Positions 7,926 through 17,398 of a DNA stretch of 64,000 bases are shown here, one piece after another. Source of the stretch: Pontixanthobacter luteolus (GTDB lineage Bacteria > Pseudomonadota > Alphaproteobacteria > Sphingomonadales > Sphingomonadaceae); contig NZ_WTYP01000001.1 in the NCBI RefSeq assembly GCF_009828095.1, forward strand, positions 186,001-250,000, in the 5' to 3' direction. The notes beneath the pieces were generated by a model that worked only from the letters and a program-made list of their open reading frames with translations, had not been told where the DNA came from and made no database searches. Every line of letters begins with the position of its first letter. Positions within the stretch are counted from its first letter, which is position 1. Both the position numbers and the translations under genes were made by a program.

Positions 7926-8225
7926 ATGCACCTGATTTCCCGTCTTTCCCTTGCCCTGTTTGCCGTGATGCCAAGCGCGGCATTTGCCCAGCAGGCAGCC
8001 GACCCGCAGGGGTCGGGCCCGATCGTTGCGGCGCTCGGCTGGCTGCAGGGCACCTTGCTGGGCAATGTTGCCACTGCGATTGCGGTGATGGCGGTTGCGG
8101 CTGTCGGTTTCATGATGTTGACCGGGCGCATGAACTGGCGTTTCGGCGCGACTGTAATCATCGGCTTGTTCATCCTGTTCGGCGCGAGCACCATCGTCGC
8201 CGGTATTCAGGGAGCCGCCGGCTAG
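7926..8225 (+). CDS. virB2: VirB2-like pilin
   Basis: A 99-residue TrbC/VirB2 family protein. The signal peptide ends AAFAQ, followed by two hydrophobic helices around residues 45-67 and 74-92 with the short polar MNWRFGA turn between them. These are the features of the VirB2 pilus subunit, which packs with phospholipid in the conjugative pilus. The start codon abuts the virB1 stop, indicating one transcript. Confidence 0.85.
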   Translation: MHLISRLSLALFAVMPSAAFAQQAADPQGSGPIVAALGWLQGTLLGNVATAIAVMAVAAVGFMMLTGRMNWRFGATVIIGLFILFGASTIVAGIQGAAG

Positions 8226-8231
8226 GCTGCA

Positions 8232-8516
8232 ATGACCGAACTCGTCCGCCACCCCGTGCACAGAGCGCTGACCCGGCCGCAGATGTTTGCCGGGGTGACG
8301 ATGAATTTCTTCATCCTCAATATGCTGGTCACGGCGGAGGCATTCCTGATCCTGAAAAGTTTCTGGATCATCCCGGTGCCGGTCATCATGCACACGATCG
8401 GATATTTCGCCTGTCTCAGGGAACCGCGCATTTTTGACCTGTGGATCACCAAGGTCAGCAAATGTCCGCGAGTCAGAAACTGGAAGCGTTGGGGCTGCAA
8501 CAGCTACGCCCCGTAG
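8232..8516 (+). CDS. virB3: VirB3-like inner-membrane protein
   Basis: A 94-residue VirB3 family protein with two closely spaced transmembrane helices (about 24-60) and the family signature RPQMFAGVT near the N-terminus. The C-terminal LREPRIFDLWITK and CNSYAP segments are almost repeated in the cluster 2 VirB3, showing that the two clusters are related. VirB3 anchors the VirB4 ATPase at the inner membrane. It starts 6 bases after virB2. Confidence 0.88.
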   Translation: MTELVRHPVHRALTRPQMFAGVTMNFFILNMLVTAEAFLILKSFWIIPVPVIMHTIGYFACLREPRIFDLWITKVSKCPRVRNWKRWGCNSYAP

Positions 8517-8549
8517 TTGGTGCGCCGGCCTGAAGGAGGGCCTGTAACA

Positions 8550-10991
8550 ATGAGCAAGTGGATCGGAGCTGCAGCCTGGAGCGCGAAGGAAGCCCGCGCT
8601 GGCGACCGGCTGCCCTATGCCCGCTTGCTTGACGCGGGCACCATGCTGCTACGCGATGGATCGGTGATGACTGCGATCCAGGTGCCCGGCCTGTTGTTCG
8701 AAACCGAAGATAGCGATGCGCTGAATGCCCATGCGGCAACGCGGGAAGTCATGCTGCGCTCGACACTCGATGCGCGGTTCGTGATGTATCACCACGTGGT
8801 CCGCCGCCGGGTCGAAGTTGAACTGGACGCCGATTTCGAAGATCCGCTTTCGGCCCATATCGACAAGCGCTGGAAAGAACGGTTGGGTCACGGCTCGCTG
8901 TTCATCAACGACCAGTTCATCACCCTGATCCGCCGTCCTGCGCGGGGCAAGGCGGGCCTCGCCGAGCGGCTGGCAAAGATGTGGAACCGCAAGGGCCAGA
9001 AAGAGATCGAGGCCGATCCCAAGGATATTCGCAGCCTGAAAGCTGCTGCGACGGGGCTGGTTGCCTCGCTCGGTTCATACGGCGCGCAGATCCTCGATGA
9101 ATATGAAGGTACAAGTGGCGGCCGCAATAACGAGCTGCTCGAATTGCTCAGCGCTCTCTACAATGGCGAGATGCGGCCCGTGCGCCAACCGGATGCGGCG
9201 ACCGATATCGGCCAGATGTTGCCTTATCGCCGGGCCAGCTTCGGCCTCGACGCGATGGAATTGCGCGGTTCCGGTGATCCCGATTTCAGCGCTATTCTGA
9301 GCCTGAAAGATTACCCCGACGCGACATCGCCAGGTCTGCTCGACGGGTTGCTGCGGCTGCCATACGAAATGATCGTAACGGAAAGCTATGCTCCTTCAGA
9401 GCGGCAGACGGCGCGCGAAAGGATGGACCTTTCGATCCGCCGCTTGCGCTCAGCCGATGAAGATGCGGCGGCGGAACGGGCAGACATGATCGCCGCGCGG
9501 GACGAGTTGGGAACCGGATCGGTGAGTTTTGGCGACCATCATTTGAGCGTGCTGGTGCGTGAGAAGAATCTCTCCCGGCTCGACGATGCGACCGCTGCCT
9601 GCGCTGCTGCGCTGGCAGATACCGGGGCAATCGCGGTGCGCGAGGATACCAATTTGGAGCCTGCATTCTGGGCCCAGTTCCCGGGGAACGAGCAATATAT
9701 CGTTCGCCGTGCAATGATCTCCAGCGCGAACATGGCCAGTTTCGGTTCGCTGCACGGGTTTGCTCTGGGGCAGGCTGCGGACAATCACTGGGGCGATGCA
9801 GTCACGCTGCTGGAGACGACCAGCGCAACCCCGTTCTTCTTCAATTTCCATCACGGCGATCTGGGCAATTTCTCGGTCATCGGGCCGAGTGGCTCGGGCA
9901 AGACCGTGGTGATGAATTTCCTCGCTGCGCAGGCCCAGAAATTCGCCCCGCGCACCATCTTGTTTGACAAGGATCGCGGTGCGGAACTGTTCGTTCGCGG
10001 CATTGGCGGGCGGTATGACCGGATCAATGCGGGTGATCCGACCGGCTTCAATCCGCTTGCACTGCCGGACACCCCGACAAACAGGGCATTCCTTCGCGAC
10101 TGGCTCGGCGTCTTGCTAAATGCAGAAGGGCCGGAAGAACTGGCTACTATCAGCACGGCTGTCGATGCCACATATTCCAACCAGCCATCGCTGCGCCGGC
10201 TGCGCCATTTCAAGGAATTGCTGGCCGGATCGCGCCGCCCGCAGCCAGGGGACCTTGCCGACCGGCTGAGTGCGTGGATCGGTTCTTCCACCGGAGACGG
10301 CGGGGAACATGGCTGGCTGTTTGACAACGACAAGGACCGGCTCGATCTCGACCAGCGAGTGCTTGGTTTCGACATGACCGCGCTGCTCGAAAATCCGAAG
10401 CTGCGCACGCCGACGATGATGTACCTGTTCCACCGGATCGAGGAACGGCTGGACGGTCATCCGACCATGATCCTGATCGATGAAGGGTGGAAGGCGCTGG
10501 ACGACGAAGTGTTTGCCGCGCGCATCCGCGACTGGCTGAAAACGCTGCGCAAACGCAACGCCTTGGTTGGCTTTGCGACCCAGTCGGCCCGCGATGCGCT
10601 GGACAGCAAGATTGCGACTGCTTTGGTCGAACAGACCGCGACGATGGTGTTCATGCCCAATTCGCGCGCACGAGCAGAAGATTACTGCGACGGTTTCGGC
10701 CTGACCGATCACGAACTGGCCTTGATCCGTTCGTTGCCGGCCCACAGCCGGTGCTTCCTCGTTCGTCAGCCTGATGCATCGGTCGTCGTGCGGCTCGACC
10801 TCGGCAACGCGCCGGAAGTGCTGACCATGCTGTCCGGGCGCGAATCTTCGGTGCGCAGGCTCGACCTGCTGCGCGAAGCAGTCGGTGATGAGCCGTCCGA
10901 ATGGTATCCGGCGCTCACTGGCCATGCCTGGCCGGGCAGCGGCGGCGAAGGCGATGACGGGAATTTCCCCGTCTGGCAGGCCGCTGAATGA
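8550..10991 (+). CDS. virB4: VirB4 ATPase
   Basis: An 813-residue AAA+ ATPase of the VirB4/TraC/CagE family. Walker A is GPSGSGKT at about 445-452 and Walker B is MILIDEGW at about 640-647, followed by the conserved LRKRNALVGFATQSARD sensor region. The N-terminal half is the VirB4 N-domain (LLFETEDSDALN). It powers pilus assembly and substrate transfer at the inner membrane. The ATG at 8550 is preferred over an in-frame TTG at 8517 because GAAGGAGG precedes it. The end overlaps virB6 by 4 bases. Confidence 0.93.
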   Translation: MSKWIGAAAWSAKEARAGDRLPYARLLDAGTMLLRDGSVMTAIQVPGLLFETEDSDALNAHAATREVMLRSTLDARFVMYHHVVRRRVEVELDADFEDPLSAHIDKRWKERLGHGSLFINDQFITLIRRPARGKAGLAERLAKMWNRKGQKEIEADPKDIRSLKAAATGLVASLGSYGAQILDEYEGTSGGRNNELLELLSALYNGEMRPVRQPDAATDIGQMLPYRRASFGLDAMELRGSGDPDFSAILSLKDYPDATSPGLLDGLLRLPYEMIVTESYAPSERQTARERMDLSIRRLRSADEDAAAERADMIAARDELGTGSVSFGDHHLSVLVREKNLSRLDDATAACAAALADTGAIAVREDTNLEPAFWAQFPGNEQYIVRRAMISSANMASFGSLHGFALGQAADNHWGDAVTLLETTSATPFFFNFHHGDLGNFSVIGPSGSGKTVVMNFLAAQAQKFAPRTILFDKDRGAELFVRGIGGRYDRINAGDPTGFNPLALPDTPTNRAFLRDWLGVLLNAEGPEELATISTAVDATYSNQPSLRRLRHFKELLAGSRRPQPGDLADRLSAWIGSSTGDGGEHGWLFDNDKDRLDLDQRVLGFDMTALLENPKLRTPTMMYLFHRIEERLDGHPTMILIDEGWKALDDEVFAARIRDWLKTLRKRNALVGFATQSARDALDSKIATALVEQTATMVFMPNSRARAEDYCDGFGLTDHELALIRSLPAHSRCFLVRQPDASVVVRLDLGNAPEVLTMLSGRESSVRRLDLLREAVGDEPSEWYPALTGHAWPGSGGEGDDGNFPVWQAAE

Positions 10992-12184
10992 GCACGCAAT
11001 GCGACGCCTTGATGGAAGATGTCGGTTCCGGCGTCGCTGCCGCGCTGCGCGCGGTGGATTGCACCGCATCCGAAGTTAGCGCGGCTGCATTCGGGCGGCT
11101 GTTCGCCCCCGGCGGCGCCATGGGATCCGTGCTCACGATCCTGCTCGCGCTGTTCATCGCGTTTTTCGCCATCGCGCTGCTGCTGGGCCGTTCCAACCTC
11201 AGCGTAAGATCGCTCGTTCCGCGGATGATTACACTGGGTCTGGTGATGACGTTCGCTACCAGCTGGTTCGCCTATCAGACGGTGGTGTGGAACCTGACTG
11301 TGGCCGCCCCGGATTACATCGCCAGCGTTCTCACCGGGAACGATGGCTCTGCCACAACGACATTTGCTGACAAGCTCGACATCGTGTTTCTGGCCGTTCA
11401 GCAGGCAACAGAGGCGGCTGGCGGGCAGGGCGCGCAGGGCGCCGGAGAGATTACCGCATTTTCCCCGCAAGGTATTTTGTGGCTCGGCGCGTTGCTGTTC
11501 CTGCTTGGAACGGTAGGAGTTCTGGTTACGTCGCGTATCGCGCTTGCGATCCTTGTTGCGCTGGGGCCGATCTTTGTCGTGATGGCGCTGTTCAATGGGA
11601 CCCGCGGTCTGTTCACGGGCTGGCTCAAGGGGCTGGTCATGCTCGCGCTGACACCGCTTTTCGCGGTTCTTGGCGGCGGGGTCATGCTGGAACTTGCAGT
11701 TCCGATCCTGTCATCGCTTACGCAGGTTCCGGGCCAGATCGACCCCCGATCGGCAATGGCGTTCTTCCTGATCGGCGCAGTCCATGCTGCACTGATGATT
11801 ATGGTGCTGAAGGTATCGGCAACTATGGTTTCGGGCTGGAAAGTCTTCGGGCTTGTCCCCGGTAGCGAGACGGCAAATGCAGCGGTGGATACCGCGCACT
11901 CCACGCCTCCGGCATCGACAGGAAATGCGCCGATGTCGACTGCGCAGGCTGCGGGCATGTCGAACCCGCCACGCCGTATCTCCGTTTCGGGCGTGACACC
12001 TTCACCGGCGGCGAACGACGCGTCTGGCCTGGCTTCGGCGGCCACCAACCGTACAACCAAGGTGTTTGCCACATCTTCAGGCAGCGGTCAGATCCAGCCG
12101 CTTAGCTCTGGCACGTCGCGAACGCGCGGTATCGGCAACCGCTTTCGCCCTGCAAAGAACCGGACTTCGGAGAAATTGAAATGA
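10988..12184 (+). CDS. virB6: VirB6-like polytopic inner-membrane protein
   Basis: A 398-residue TrbL/VirB6 family protein. At least five hydrophobic stretches are visible (about 52-72, 78-98, 155-180, 190-212, 255-280), with the conserved LVTSRIALAILVALGPIF and FNGTRGLFTGWLKG segments. The last ~110 residues are a polar Ser/Thr/Ala-rich cytoplasmic tail. VirB6 forms part of the inner-membrane substrate channel. Start and stop both overlap neighbours by 4 bases, so translation is coupled to virB4 and virB9. Confidence 0.88.
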   Translation: MSTQCDALMEDVGSGVAAALRAVDCTASEVSAAAFGRLFAPGGAMGSVLTILLALFIAFFAIALLLGRSNLSVRSLVPRMITLGLVMTFATSWFAYQTVVWNLTVAAPDYIASVLTGNDGSATTTFADKLDIVFLAVQQATEAAGGQGAQGAGEITAFSPQGILWLGALLFLLGTVGVLVTSRIALAILVALGPIFVVMALFNGTRGLFTGWLKGLVMLALTPLFAVLGGGVMLELAVPILSSLTQVPGQIDPRSAMAFFLIGAVHAALMIMVLKVSATMVSGWKVFGLVPGSETANAAVDTAHSTPPASTGNAPMSTAQAAGMSNPPRRISVSGVTPSPAANDASGLASAATNRTTKVFATSSGSGQIQPLSSGTSRTRGIGNRFRPAKNRTSEKLK

Positions 12185-12954
12185 TCCGCGCGCTTACCCC
12201 TGCGCCTATCCTGCTGATGGCGGCGATGCTGTCTTCACCAGCCTTGGCTGACGATCCGCGTCTGGTTGAACGGCTGTACGATCCGGCTCAGGTGGTCCGC
12301 ATTGAAGGCCAGACCAAGGTCCAGGCGACTATCGCGTTCGACCCTGCAGAGCGGATCGAGAATGTCGCGATTGGCGACTCCCAGGCATGGCAGGTGACCC
12401 CGAACAAGCGCGCGAACCTGCTGTTTATCAAGCCGCTCAGCCCGACAGCGACGACCAATCTGACGGTCATCACCGATCGGCACACTTACCTGTTCGATCT
12501 GGTAGCAAGCCCCCGGGCAAAGCCGCTTTACGTGCTGCGCTTCATCTATCCGGAAGAACCGGAGCCAGAGGCTGCGCCTGTTGGCGCGGTAAACGAAATG
12601 GAACTGGCTGCTGCGAGCGATCCCTATGCGGTGGTCGATCCATCGGCACTGAATTTCGACTGGACCCGCGAAGGTGACCCTGCCTTGCTTCCTGCGCAAA
12701 CGTACGATGATGGGAACGCGACCTTCCTGACATGGAAATCGGGCGAGCCGGTTCCTGCGATCCTGATCAAGGACGCAAAGGGAACCGAGGGTCCGGTCAA
12801 TTTTGCCGTTCGCGGCGAGACAATTGTTGTCGACGGTGTCCCGCGCGAGATCATCTTGCGGTCTGGCAAGGATAGCGCCGTCCTGACAAATATCGGCCCT
12901 GTGCGTCCGGCCCTTGCGGCCTCGGATGCCCGCAGAACTGGGGAGAATAACTGA
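12181..12954 (+). CDS. virB9: VirB9-like outer-membrane core component
   Basis: A 257-residue protein with a signal peptide ending SPALA, then the VirB9/TrbG beta-sandwich pattern: IEGQTKVQATIAFDPAERIENVAIGD and the NLLFIKPLSPTATTNLTVITD region, split in the family as two strands, then YVLRFIYPEE. The C-terminal domain carries the usual FLTW and VPAIL strands. VirB9 joins VirB7 and VirB10 in the outer-membrane core complex; no virB7 is seen beside it. Confidence 0.88.
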   Translation: MIRALTPAPILLMAAMLSSPALADDPRLVERLYDPAQVVRIEGQTKVQATIAFDPAERIENVAIGDSQAWQVTPNKRANLLFIKPLSPTATTNLTVITDRHTYLFDLVASPRAKPLYVLRFIYPEEPEPEAAPVGAVNEMELAAASDPYAVVDPSALNFDWTREGDPALLPAQTYDDGNATFLTWKSGEPVPAILIKDAKGTEGPVNFAVRGETIVVDGVPREIILRSGKDSAVLTNIGPVRPALAASDARRTGENN

Positions 12955-14072
12955 TGCGCCTCGCGATGAGCCTTCCAGGTAAAAAGGGTGCTGACACCGC
13001 AGCGCAGAATTTCGATCCGCGCGACGGTGAAACGGCAGAAATCATCGACCTTGCCAGCCGCAATTCCTATCCTGCCGTAACCCAGCGCAAAGGCACATCT
13101 GACGGATTGGGCCTGGCCGCTGGTGTCTTGCTGGTCGCAGGGCTCGGTGCGGTCACTCTGTGGGGCATGAATTCGGCGCGCGTTGCACCGCCCGAAGGTG
13201 TGGGCGGACAGCAGCCGGCACCGCAGCCGGTCCAGCCTGGCGCGGCCACTCAACCTGCGGTGGCTGCACCACAAACCGTTCAATCCGTGCCGCGCCGTGC
13301 CGATCCGGCACCTGCGCCGGTCTATGCAAATCAGCCAGTCACCAACACTGCGCCGGCAGCCAATCCTTATGCCACACCGACCGTGGTTTACGATACCAGC
13401 GGTGCGCCGGTTGGCGTTGTCAGCGGAGCGGCGGTTGCTGCAGCAGAAAGCGGCGCAGTGCCGGGCGGCGGATCGGCCAATGATTTCGCCAGCCGGGTCG
13501 GCGGTGTCGGCGGCGGTCCGGCACAGGCCACCGCGATGACCAATCCGCAAACCACCGTGACGCAAGGGACCCTGATCCCGGCGATCCTGGAAACCGCAAT
13601 CGATACCAATGTGCCCGGCTATGTCCGCGCAGTGGTAAGCCAGGATGTCAGAAGCTTCGACGGTACAAAAGTGCTGGTCCCGCGCAGTTCGCGCCTGATC
13701 GGGCAATATCAGTCGGGTCTGCAGAATGGGCAAAAACGCGCCTATGTCATCTGGACCCGGCTCATCCGGCCTGATGGGGCATCGGTGAACATTCAGTCAC
13801 CGGCAGTCGGTTTCGACGGGACCACGGGCCTTGCCGGCAAGGTCAATTCAAACTTCTTCCAGCGCTTCGGTTCGGCAATGCTTTTGTCAGTCGTTGGCGG
13901 CCTGTCGGCTATCGGCACGGGCGGCGCGTCAGTTGTTCTTGGCGGGGGCGGTCAGGCGGCTGCCGCCGCAGCGCAGCAGGATAGCCAGATCGGCCCCACC
14001 ATCCGCGTGCGTATGGGCGAACCGATCCGGGTATTTACCGCCCGCGATCTGGATTTCTCTCAGGTCAACTGA
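12954..14072 (+). CDS. virB10: VirB10-like core channel protein
   Basis: A 372-residue TrbI/VirB10 protein. A short cytoplasmic N-terminus is followed by one transmembrane helix (about 48-69), a long Pro/Ala/Gln-rich periplasmic linker (about 75-150) and the C-terminal beta-barrel domain starting at QGTLIPAILETAIDTN. Conserved segments include VLVPRSSRLIGQY and RIRPDGASV-like IRPDGASVNIQSP, ending FTARDLDFSQVN. VirB10 spans both membranes and senses ATP use by VirB4/VirB11. The ATG overlaps the virB9 stop by one base. Confidence 0.9.
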   Translation: MRLAMSLPGKKGADTAAQNFDPRDGETAEIIDLASRNSYPAVTQRKGTSDGLGLAAGVLLVAGLGAVTLWGMNSARVAPPEGVGGQQPAPQPVQPGAATQPAVAAPQTVQSVPRRADPAPAPVYANQPVTNTAPAANPYATPTVVYDTSGAPVGVVSGAAVAAAESGAVPGGGSANDFASRVGGVGGGPAQATAMTNPQTTVTQGTLIPAILETAIDTNVPGYVRAVVSQDVRSFDGTKVLVPRSSRLIGQYQSGLQNGQKRAYVIWTRLIRPDGASVNIQSPAVGFDGTTGLAGKVNSNFFQRFGSAMLLSVVGGLSAIGTGGASVVLGGGGQAAAAAAQQDSQIGPTIRVRMGEPIRVFTARDLDFSQVN

Positions 14073-14091
14073 GCGGGGTAGAGCACCAGCC

Positions 14092-15102
14092 ATGTCTGCC
14101 GATATCCACCCGCTCCAGCCTGACGGCACACCGCAAGGCGATGTGAACGCCGAACGCAGTGTCTATCTTGCCGCCTATCTGGAGCCGTTTCGCAGATGGC
14201 TGCAAAAAGACACTGTGACCGAAATCATGGTCAACCGGCCGGGCGAGGTATGGATCGAAGATGCCGCTTCACCGGGGATGCAGAAGCTGGATGTGCCGGA
14301 AATAGACGACCGCTTGATCCAGCGTCTTGCTGAACAAGTCGCACGGGTCAGCCATCAGGGGATCAACCGCGAACACCCCTTGCTGGGTGCGACACTGCCC
14401 GACGGCGCGCGTGTGCAATTCTGCGGCCCGCCCGCAGCACGCGAACACTGGACCATGGCAATCAGGCGGCATCGGCGGCTAGATCTGCCGCTTGACGCTT
14501 ACGATTCCGGCCCGCTCGCCGATCCGGCAGAAGCCGAAATGCCCGATCCGCAGCAACAGCCTGTCGATTTTCTGCGTGAGGCGATCAGGCAGCGCCGCAC
14601 GATCCTGATTTCAGGTGGCACGTCGACCGGTAAAACGACCTTCCTCAATGCGATGCTGGGTGAAATACCCGGGCATGAACGGGTTGTGCTGGTGGAAGAC
14701 ACGCCGGAACTGAAACTGCCGGGCGAAAACGGTGTTGGCCTCGTTGCCGTGAAAGGTGAGCTGGGCGAGGCAAAGGTCACTGCGAACGAATTGTTGCAGG
14801 CGGCTTTGAGGCTGCGGCCGGACCGGATCGTGCTGGGCGAGCTGCGCGGCGCGGAAAGCGTCAGTTTCCTGAGAGCGATTAACACCGGTCATCCGGGCAG
14901 TTTTTCGACCATCCATGCGAACAGTTTGCGCGGCGCGCTCGAACAATTGTCATTGATGGTCATGCAGACCGGTATCGGACTGACGCGGACTGACACCATC
15001 GCCTATGCGGCGTCGGTCATCGATGTCATCGTGCAGCTTGGCCGCGATGCAAATGGCAAGCGCGGGATTACCCAGATTGCTGAAAGCCATACCCTGGTGT
15101 GA
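14092..15102 (+). CDS. virB11: VirB11 ATPase
   Basis: A 336-residue secretion ATPase of the VirB11/GspE family. Walker A is GGTSTGKTTF at about 175-184, the Asp box is VLVEDTPEL, Walker B is RIVLGELRG, and the His-box region TGHPGSFSTIHANS is intact. It forms a hexamer on the cytoplasmic face and switches pilus assembly and substrate transfer. The ATG at 14092 is used because the earlier open frame overlaps virB10. It is the last gene of cluster 1; no virD4 follows. Confidence 0.92.
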   Translation: MSADIHPLQPDGTPQGDVNAERSVYLAAYLEPFRRWLQKDTVTEIMVNRPGEVWIEDAASPGMQKLDVPEIDDRLIQRLAEQVARVSHQGINREHPLLGATLPDGARVQFCGPPAAREHWTMAIRRHRRLDLPLDAYDSGPLADPAEAEMPDPQQQPVDFLREAIRQRRTILISGGTSTGKTTFLNAMLGEIPGHERVVLVEDTPELKLPGENGVGLVAVKGELGEAKVTANELLQAALRLRPDRIVLGELRGAESVSFLRAINTGHPGSFSTIHANSLRGALEQLSLMVMQTGIGLTRTDTIAYAASVIDVIVQLGRDANGKRGITQIAESHTLV

Positions 15103-15122
15103 AATGCGCGTGACGCGGACCT

Positions 15123-15140
15123 GTGACAGGTTTATGTCAC
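15123..15140. promoter_or_regulatory. Inverted repeat / Pho-box-like site upstream of ppk
   Basis: GTGACA-N6-TGTCAC is a perfect 6-base inverted repeat 95 bases upstream of the chosen ppk start. Read on the minus strand it is GTGACAT-AAAC-CTGTCAC, an 11 of 14 match to the Pho-box repeat. It could be a PhoB site or another dimeric operator for ppk-ppx. Confidence 0.4.
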
Positions 15141-15235
15141 GGGACGCTTGCAGATTTACATAAGGATCAAGCCCCATCAATCGCGTGATCGATCATTCCG
15201 ACCTTACCATTCCGGCGCAGAGCCGGCCGAGGGCC

Positions 15236-17398
15236 ATGAGCAATCACGCAGATTTGACTGAGAGCGAGGAACTGCAATCCTCTCCCGAGGAGGCAGCGCG
15301 CAAGTATATCAACCGCGAACTGAGCTGGCTTGCGTTCAACGAACGGGTGCTGGCAGAGGCGCGGAACGAAAACTATCCGCTGCTGGAACGGCTGCGTTTC
15401 CTGTCGATCTCGGGCAGCAATCTTGATGAATTCATGATGATCCGCGTGGCCGGTCTGGTCGGCATGGTTCAGCGCGGCATCGATGGGCTTTCGATTGACG
15501 GCCGCAGTCCTGCGCAGCAGTTGACCGCGATCAGGGAATCGGTGCGCAAGATCAATTCGGAGCAGCGCGAATGCTGGGCCGAATTGCGCGGCCTGCTGGA
15601 TGATGCTGGTATAACGATTGCCGACAACACCCGGGTCGATCCGGCATCGTATTCCTCCCTCAAGACCTACTTTCTCGAAGAGATCATGCCGGTCATCACG
15701 CCGCAGGCGCTCGATCCGGCGCACCCGTTCCCGTTCGTGTCGAACCAGGGTGTCGGGCTGCTGTTCAATCTGACGAGAGAAGCCGACAACGCGCAGGTGA
15801 TCGAGATGGTCCTGATCCCTTCGGCCCTGCCGCGTTTTGTCAGGGTGCCGGGCGAGCAGGCGATCTATATCAGCATCGAAAGCCTGATTTGCCGGTTCGC
15901 CAAGCATATGTTCCCCGGCTTCAGGATTGAGGGCGACGGGGCGTTTCGTGTCCTGCGCGACAGCGATATCGAAATCGAGGAAGAGGCGGAAGATCTGGTC
16001 CGCACGTTCCGCAGCGCAATCCAGCGGCGGCGGCGCGGCCAGGTGATCCAGCTGGAACTGGAACATGATTTCGATCCCGATGCCGAGGAAATGCTGCTCG
16101 ATCAACTTTCGGCGCAGGGAACCACAATCATCAAGACAGAGGCGCTGATCGGGGTTGCGGGGGTGTCGGAAATCGTCGCGGAAGACCGTCCCGACCTGAA
16201 ATTTGCCGCCTACAGCCCGCGCTATCCCGAGCGGATCCGTGAACATGACGGGGATTGCTTCGCCGCCATCCGGGAAAAGGATATCGTCATCCACCACCCC
16301 TATGAAAGTTTCGAGGTGGTGGTCGATTTCCTGCGTCAGGCTGCGCAGGACCCGGATGTCGTGGCGATCAAGCAGACGCTTTACCGCGCAGGCGACCAAT
16401 CACCCGTGATCATGGCGCTGATTGCGGCGGCAGAGCGGGGCAAGTCGGTAACCGCGGTAGTGGAATTGAAGGCCCGTTTCGACGAGGAGCAAAACCTGCT
16501 GTGGGCGTCGGAGCTGGAGCGCGCCGGGGTGCAGGTCATCTACGGCTTCGTGGACTGGAAAACGCACGCCAAGGTTTCAATGGTGGTCCGCCGGGAGGAG
16601 CAGGGTTTCCGCACATACTGCCATTTCGGCACCGGCAATTATCATCCGATCACGACCAAGATTTACACCGACCTAAGCTATTTCACCGCCGACCCGAAAC
16701 TGGGCCGCGATGCCGCCAAGCTGTTCAATTTCGTGACCGGCTATGTCGAGCCTCGCAAGACCGGGCTGCTGGCAATTTCGCCAATCGACCTTCGCGAAAA
16801 GCTGTATGCCCGGATCGACAAGGAAATTGAGAATGCCGGGCAAGGCAAGCCCGCCGCCATCTGGGCGAAACTGAACTCCCTGACCGACAAGGGCGTGATC
16901 GACCGGCTCTATGCGGCCAGTCAGGCAGGGGTGGAAATCCAGCTGGTCATCCGCGGCATCTGCTGCCTGCGTGCCGGGATCGAAGGTCTGTCAGAAAGCA
17001 TCCGCGTGAAATCGATCATCGGGCGGTTTCTGGAACACAGCCGCATCTGGGCGTTTGCCAATGGCGATGAAATTCCGGGCGCGAAAACCAAGGTCTATAT
17101 TTCGTCCGCGGATGCGATGGACCGCAACCTCAACCGGCGGGTAGAGGTGCTCGTCCCTATCCGAAACAAGACGGTGCATGATCAGGTTCTGCAACAGGTC
17201 CTGCTCGCCAATTTGCTCGATACGGAGCAGAGCTGGGAACAGCAGCCGGGCGGGGAATATCTGCGCGCCGATCGCGGTGAAAAACCGTTCAACTGCCACC
17301 GCTATTTCATGACCAACCCCTCCCTTTCCGGGCGCGGCGGAGCGCTTGAGGCGGGCGGGGTTCCCAAACTGGCGCTACGCAAGGGCGCCGCTGGATGA
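15236..17398 (+). CDS. ppk: Polyphosphate kinase 1
   Basis: A 720-residue PPK1. It begins with the conserved YINRELSWLAFNERVL motif and has the two catalytic histidines in context: His444 in WKTHAKV, which carries the phosphate in the family, and His601 in RFLEHSRIW. The family reversibly makes polyphosphate from ATP. Length is typical. The frame is open upstream to a GTG at 15185; the ATG at 15236 is preferred, though neither has a strong ribosome site. It overlaps ppx by 4 bases, so synthesis and degradation enzymes are co-translated. It follows type IV cluster 1 with a 133-base gap holding an inverted repeat. Confidence 0.95.
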   Translation: MSNHADLTESEELQSSPEEAARKYINRELSWLAFNERVLAEARNENYPLLERLRFLSISGSNLDEFMMIRVAGLVGMVQRGIDGLSIDGRSPAQQLTAIRESVRKINSEQRECWAELRGLLDDAGITIADNTRVDPASYSSLKTYFLEEIMPVITPQALDPAHPFPFVSNQGVGLLFNLTREADNAQVIEMVLIPSALPRFVRVPGEQAIYISIESLICRFAKHMFPGFRIEGDGAFRVLRDSDIEIEEEAEDLVRTFRSAIQRRRRGQVIQLELEHDFDPDAEEMLLDQLSAQGTTIIKTEALIGVAGVSEIVAEDRPDLKFAAYSPRYPERIREHDGDCFAAIREKDIVIHHPYESFEVVVDFLRQAAQDPDVVAIKQTLYRAGDQSPVIMALIAAAERGKSVTAVVELKARFDEEQNLLWASELERAGVQVIYGFVDWKTHAKVSMVVRREEQGFRTYCHFGTGNYHPITTKIYTDLSYFTADPKLGRDAAKLFNFVTGYVEPRKTGLLAISPIDLREKLYARIDKEIENAGQGKPAAIWAKLNSLTDKGVIDRLYAASQAGVEIQLVIRGICCLRAGIEGLSESIRVKSIIGRFLEHSRIWAFANGDEIPGAKTKVYISSADAMDRNLNRRVEVLVPIRNKTVHDQVLQQVLLANLLDTEQSWEQQPGGEYLRADRGEKPFNCHRYFMTNPSLSGRGGALEAGGVPKLALRKGAAG

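Noticed and set aside
15167-16399. A 410-codon open frame antisense to ppk
   Set aside because: The plus strand encodes PPK1 with catalytic His residues; antisense frame has no family pattern.
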